From CAZQLE01 sp964593905 (GTDB lineage: Bacteria > Chloroflexota > Anaerolineae > Anaerolineales > Anaerolineaceae), in NCBI GenBank assembly GCA_964593905.1, contig CAZQLE010000024.1, forward strand, positions 1 to 26,283: a DNA stretch of 26,283 nt, read 5' to 3'. How positions within the stretch are numbered: the first letter of the stretch is position 1; each line of letters begins with the position of its first letter. The position numbers and the translations under genes were made by a program. Shown here piece by piece: positions 23,378 through 26,283 of this stretch. Under the pieces are notes generated by a model. It ran no database searches. It had not been told where the DNA came from and saw nothing but the letters and a program-made list of their open reading frames with translations.

Positions 23378-24246
23378 TGCGCGAGATTCTGGCCCGCACC
23401 CTGCTTACCCGCGTCCGCGGTGAAGACCGGGTCTTTGCCCAGACCTACACGGTCAACCTGTACCGCGGCTGTGAACACGGCTGCATTTACTGCGATTCGC
23501 GCAGCCAGTGTTACGGCATTGAGGGCTTTGCAGACGTGCAGGTCAAGGTCAACGCCATTGAACTGCTCGAGCAGGCGCTCGCCAGCCGCCGCCGCAAGGT
23601 GGGGGTGATTGGCTTTGGCGCAATGAGCGACCCCTATACCCCGACCGAAATGAAAACCGGTCTCACCCGCCGGGCGCTGGAAGTGCTGGCGCGGCACGAG
23701 TTTCCGGCCCATCTCACCACCAAAAGCGACCGCATTCTGCGCGATATCGATGTGCTGCGGGCAGTTAACCGGGTGCGCGCGACGGTGTGCTTCACCATCA
23801 CCACCCCCGCTGATGATCTGGCGCGCCGGTTGGAACCGGGCGCACCGCCGCCTTCGGCACGTTTTGCCGCCATGCGCGCCCTGGCCGAGGCAGGTCTGCC
23901 GGTGGGCGTCACGTTGATGCCGGTGCTGCCTTTTTTGGAGGATGACCCGCAGCAGTTGCAGCAGATTGTGAGCCTGACAGCCGCCAACGGCGGATCGTTT
24001 ATCGTGCCCTGGCTGGGGGTGACGCTGCGCGACCGCCAACGCGACCATTTTTATCAGCAGTTGGACCGGCTGTTCCCCGGTATGCGGGCGCGCTATGAAC
24101 GCGCCTTTGGTGAACAGTATTTTTGCCCGGCGCGCGGCGCGCAGCACCTGTATACCCGCCTGGAAGCGCAGATGAAGGAACTGGGGCTGGGCATGTGCGT
24201 ACCGCCCTTCAACCCGCCGCAACAAGAGCAGTTGAGCCTGTTTTAA
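23377..24246 (+). CDS. radical SAM protein, SplB/Rv2578c-like
   Basis: 289 residues from ATG 23377, which overlaps the TGA of the deaminase gene as TGATG. The cluster-binding motif is YRGCEHGCIYCDSR, Cys32-x3-Cys36-x2-Cys39, the standard radical SAM triad. Further family features are GVIGFGAMSDPYTPTE, LTTKSDRILRDIDVL and VCFTITT, shared by SplB-related proteins of unassigned function. Members near spore photoproduct lyase can act on DNA, but most are uncharacterised; the specific conserved Cys of SplB that donates a hydrogen atom cannot be assigned here by eye. A translational coupling with dCMP deaminase and proximity to PolX make a nucleic-acid or nucleotide role conceivable, which is inference. 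Confidence 0.87.
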   Translation: MREILARTLLTRVRGEDRVFAQTYTVNLYRGCEHGCIYCDSRSQCYGIEGFADVQVKVNAIELLEQALASRRRKVGVIGFGAMSDPYTPTEMKTGLTRRALEVLARHEFPAHLTTKSDRILRDIDVLRAVNRVRATVCFTITTPADDLARRLEPGAPPPSARFAAMRALAEAGLPVGVTLMPVLPFLEDDPQQLQQIVSLTAANGGSFIVPWLGVTLRDRQRDHFYQQLDRLFPGMRARYERAFGEQYFCPARGAQHLYTRLEAQMKELGLGMCVPPFNPPQQEQLSLF

Positions 24247-24259
24247 AGGGGGACCCCTG

Positions 24260-24565
24260 ATGAAATTTCTGGCACTGGAACGGGAACAAAACGGCCTGAC
24301 CGCCGCCGATTTCGCCCCGCATTTGCGCGCCGAAGCCGCCCGCGCCTGGGAGCTAACCCGGCAGGGCATATTTCGCGAGCTGTATTTTGATGACCGCCAT
24401 CACACAGCGGTCATTATGCTGGAATGCGCCGACGCAGGGGCGGCACAGCAGGTGTTAAATTCGCTGCCGCTGGTCGCAGCCGGGCTGATCACCTTTGAGT
24501 TGATCCCGCTGGCGCCCTACGATGGTTTTGCACGCCTGTTTGAACCCGACTTAAACAGTCTATAA
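24260..24565 (+). CDS. small dimeric alpha/beta barrel-like protein (muconolactone-isomerase / YCII-like fold)
   Basis: 101 residues. The sequence MKFLALEREQNGLTAADFAPHLRAEAARAW, then FRELYFDDRHHTAVIMLECADAG and LNSLPLVAAGLITFELIPLAPYDGFARLF, follows the pattern of small ferredoxin-like proteins annotated as muconolactone isomerase- or YCII-related. No catalytic residue is evident. It starts 13 bases after the radical SAM gene with AAAGGGGGA in front, so it is co-transcribed. Its function is unknown, and the last codons contain the PolX promoter. Confidence 0.7.
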   Translation: MKFLALEREQNGLTAADFAPHLRAEAARAWELTRQGIFRELYFDDRHHTAVIMLECADAGAAQQVLNSLPLVAAGLITFELIPLAPYDGFARLFEPDLNSL

Positions 24566-24566
24566 T
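24540..24566 (+). promoter_or_regulatory. promoter for polX, -10 box six bases from the ATG
   Basis: TTGAAC (24540-24545), 15-base spacer, TATAAT (24561-24566), then ATGGCT and ATG 24573. The -35 to -10 arrangement is the same as at the dCMP deaminase promoter. Transcription should start at ATG 24573 and give a leaderless message. The promoter lies inside the 3' end of the previous gene. Confidence 0.6.
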
Positions 24567-24572
24567 ATGGCT

Positions 24573-26283
24573 ATGAAAAATGAAGACATTGCCGGGGTAT
24601 TTGAACGCATCGCCAGCCTGATGGAAATTCAGGGCGAGGTGGTGTTTAAGATCCGCGCCTACCAGCGGGCGGCCGAATCGCTGCGCGTGCTGGGCGAGGA
24701 TGTCAACGTCATGCACCGCGAAAACCGCCTGGGAGATATCCCCGGGGTGGGGGCCGCCATCGCTGCCAAAATTGGCGAGCTGCTCGAAACCGGTCAGCTC
24801 GAATTTTTACAAAAGTTGGAAGAAGAAGTGCCGCCCTCTCTGCTCGATCTGCTGCGCGTGCCGGGAGTGGGGCCTAAAAAAGCGGCCCTGTTCTGGAAAC
24901 AGGCCAATGTAACCACCCTGGACCATCTCGCTGCCGCGGCGCAGACCGGCGCCCTGCGCGAACTGCCAGGCATGGGCGACCAATCGGTACAGCGCATCGT
25001 GCAGGGTCTGCAGTCGCTCGCCCAGCGCAGCGACCGGCTGCTGCTGGGCACGGCCCTGCGTCATGCCGAAACCTGGCTAACCTGGCTGCGCGCCCAACCG
25101 GGCGTGCTGCGCGCCGAACCGGCCGGCTCGCTGCGGCGCATGAAAGAAACCATCGGCGACCTGGATCTGGTGATCGCGGCGCAAGATTCGGCCCCCATCA
25201 TGCAGGCGCTCAGCGGTCACAGCGAGGTCAGCCGTGTGGTGGGCGAGGGCAAAAACAAGACCTCGGTCGAACTGACCAACGGGCTGCGCATTCAGCTCTG
25301 GTCGCAGCCACCCGAGTCGTTTGGCGCGCTGTGGCTGTATGCCACCGGCTCCAAAGCGCACAATGTGCGTCTGCGCGAACTGGCCCAGAAACGTGGTCTT
25401 TCGCTCTCTGAACGCGGTTTTCTGGCCGCCGAAGAGACCTTCACCCCCATGCCGACCGAAGAACTGGTCTACCAGACCCTCGGATTGGACTGGATTCTGC
25501 CAGAGCTGCGCGAAGACCGCGGCGAGGTGGAAGCCGCGCTGGAGCACCGCCTGCCGCAACTGCTGCAAACCGCCGATCTGCGCGCCGAGCTGCACTGTCA
25601 CAGCAACTGGTCGGATGGGGCGCTGTCCATCGGCGAGATGGCCCTGGCGGCCCGCGCCCGCGGGTTGAAAACCCTGGCCATTACCGACCATTCAATGAGC
25701 CTGGGCATCGCCAACGGCCTGACCCCCGAACGGCTGCGCGCCCAGCGCGCAGAGATCCGCCAGGTGCAGACCGAGTTGGGCGACAGCCTGCTCTTATTGC
25801 AGGGTGCCGAGGTGGAGATTCGCGCAGATGGAGCGCTGGACTACCCGGACGAGGTGCTGGCCGAACTGGACCTGGTGATCGCCTCACTGCATTCCAGCCT
25901 GCGCCAACCGCGCGAACAGATCACCACGCGGCTGATCAACGCCATCCGCAACCCGCATGTCGATCTCATCGGCCATCCCTCCGGCCGTCTGCTACCCGAC
26001 CGCCCTGGCGCCGACCTGGACTGGGAGGCCGTCTTTGCCGCCGCCCGTGCACACGGCACCGCGCTGGAGATTAACGCCAGCACCCAGCGCCTGGATCTGG
26101 ACGAAGTGCGCGCCCGCCGCGCGGTCGAGCTGGGCATTCCGCTGGCCATCAACACCGATGCGCACAGCCCCGATAATTTTGCAGATGCCGCCCTGGGCGC
26201 GGCCGTGGCCCGGCGCGCCTGGGTCACCCCCGAAAGTGTCATCAACACCTGGCCCGCAGAGCGGCTGACCGCGTGGCTGCACC
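24573..26283 (+). CDS. polX: DNA polymerase/3'-5' exonuclease PolX (3' end missing), palm Asp replaced
   Basis: 570 codons, open to the right edge, so only a few residues are missing. The N-terminal 8-kDa domain holds EVVFKIRAYQRAAESL and a helix-hairpin-helix IPGVGAAIA (56-64). More hairpins follow (VPGVGPKKA 96-104, LPGMGDQSV 131-139). The palm has GSLRRMKETIGDLDLV with Asp196 and Asp198, and TGSKAHNVRLR (258-268). The third metal-binding Asp, normally in a VDLR motif, is Gln241 (GLRIQLWSQPPESFG). The C-terminal PHP domain is intact: ELHCHSNWSDG (His341, His343, Asp348), ITDHSMSLGI (Asp372, His373), IASLHS, LIGHPSG and INTDAHSP. PolX proteins fill gaps in base excision repair; the PHP domain gives 3'-5' exonuclease and AP endonuclease activities. 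The ATG at 24567 is an alternative start two codons earlier. The polymerase activity may be impaired. Confidence 0.93.
   Translation, partial: MKNEDIAGVFERIASLMEIQGEVVFKIRAYQRAAESLRVLGEDVNVMHRENRLGDIPGVGAAIAAKIGELLETGQLEFLQKLEEEVPPSLLDLLRVPGVGPKKAALFWKQANVTTLDHLAAAAQTGALRELPGMGDQSVQRIVQGLQSLAQRSDRLLLGTALRHAETWLTWLRAQPGVLRAEPAGSLRRMKETIGDLDLVIAAQDSAPIMQALSGHSEVSRVVGEGKNKTSVELTNGLRIQLWSQPPESFGALWLYATGSKAHNVRLRELAQKRGLSLSERGFLAAEETFTPMPTEELVYQTLGLDWILPELREDRGEVEAALEHRLPQLLQTADLRAELHCHSNWSDGALSIGEMALAARARGLKTLAITDHSMSLGIANGLTPERLRAQRAEIRQVQTELGDSLLLLQGAEVEIRADGALDYPDEVLAELDLVIASLHSSLRQPREQITTRLINAIRNPHVDLIGHPSGRLLPDRPGADLDWEAVFAAARAHGTALEINASTQRLDLDEVRARRAVELGIPLAINTDAHSPDNFADAALGAAVARRAWVTPESVINTWPAERLTAWLH

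Noticed and set aside
23296..24369. Minus-strand open frame of 357 codons opposite the dCMP deaminase, radical SAM and small-protein genes
   Set aside because: All three plus-strand genes have clear motifs and good starts. The opposite frame has no recognisable domain and crosses gene borders.
1..26283. CRISPR array, insertion sequence, integrase/attachment sites, or a defence island
   Set aside because: No regular repeats, no transposase or recombinase motif and no terminal repeats were seen; the tRNA-Gln 3' end has no visible duplicate further along.

Overview
The window is a GC-rich, densely coded bacterial chromosome segment. Coding density, the lipoprotein style (lipobox Cys followed by an Ala/Pro/Thr-rich linker on a peptide-binding protein) and the mix of families (CpaF/TadA ATPase, HD-GYP protein, GlmU-like uridyltransferase, cdd-recO pair, PHP-domain PolX) suggest a Chloroflexota bacterium, perhaps Anaerolineae. 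That assignment is inference from gene content; there is no rRNA or other marker gene to fix it. I see no insertion sequence, prophage, CRISPR array or integron. It reads as ordinary core and near-core chromosome.

Layout. (1) 1-2955, plus strand: the end of a TPR-LysM protein, a Tad/type IV secretion ATPase (CpaF/TadA), and an exported, Cys-rich, lytic-transglycosylase-like protein, perhaps an envelope or pilus cluster cut by the left edge. (2) 2962-7228, minus strand: hot-dog thioesterase, M42 peptidase, large GT-C/YfhO-like membrane protein, small six-helix membrane protein, then an HD-GYP protein with its own consensus promoter. (3) 7519-9901, plus strand: an Rrf2 regulator with three Cys and a strong terminator, then an overlapping pair of membrane proteins ending in an MFS transporter. 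(4) 10006-11844, minus strand: an orphan peptide-type ABC solute-binding lipoprotein, with a perfect interrupted palindrome upstream. (5) 12347-15956, plus strand: tRNA-Gln with promoter and terminator, then glmU-like, corC-like, cdd and recO genes packed as an operon. (6) 16022-17017, minus strand: a YegS-type lipid kinase. Divergent from it is a carbamate-kinase homologue missing several active-site residues, followed by a GT-C glycosyltransferase. (7) 20104-21972, minus strand: an AraC-Ogt fusion and an EamA exporter. (8) 22138-26283, plus strand: acyl-ACP thioesterase, dCMP deaminase, radical SAM protein, small ferredoxin-like-fold protein, and PolX running off the right end.

Most notable signals. 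Five genes have a -10 box ending exactly six bases before an ATG, so the predicted transcript starts at that ATG (leaderless, or nearly so). PolX has Gln where the third catalytic Asp of the polymerase palm should be, while its PHP nuclease domain looks intact. The carbamate-kinase homologue has lost the GGNA loop and the Lys-Asp pair. The GlmU-like protein stops before its acetyltransferase domain. I did not find a clearly new multi-gene system.
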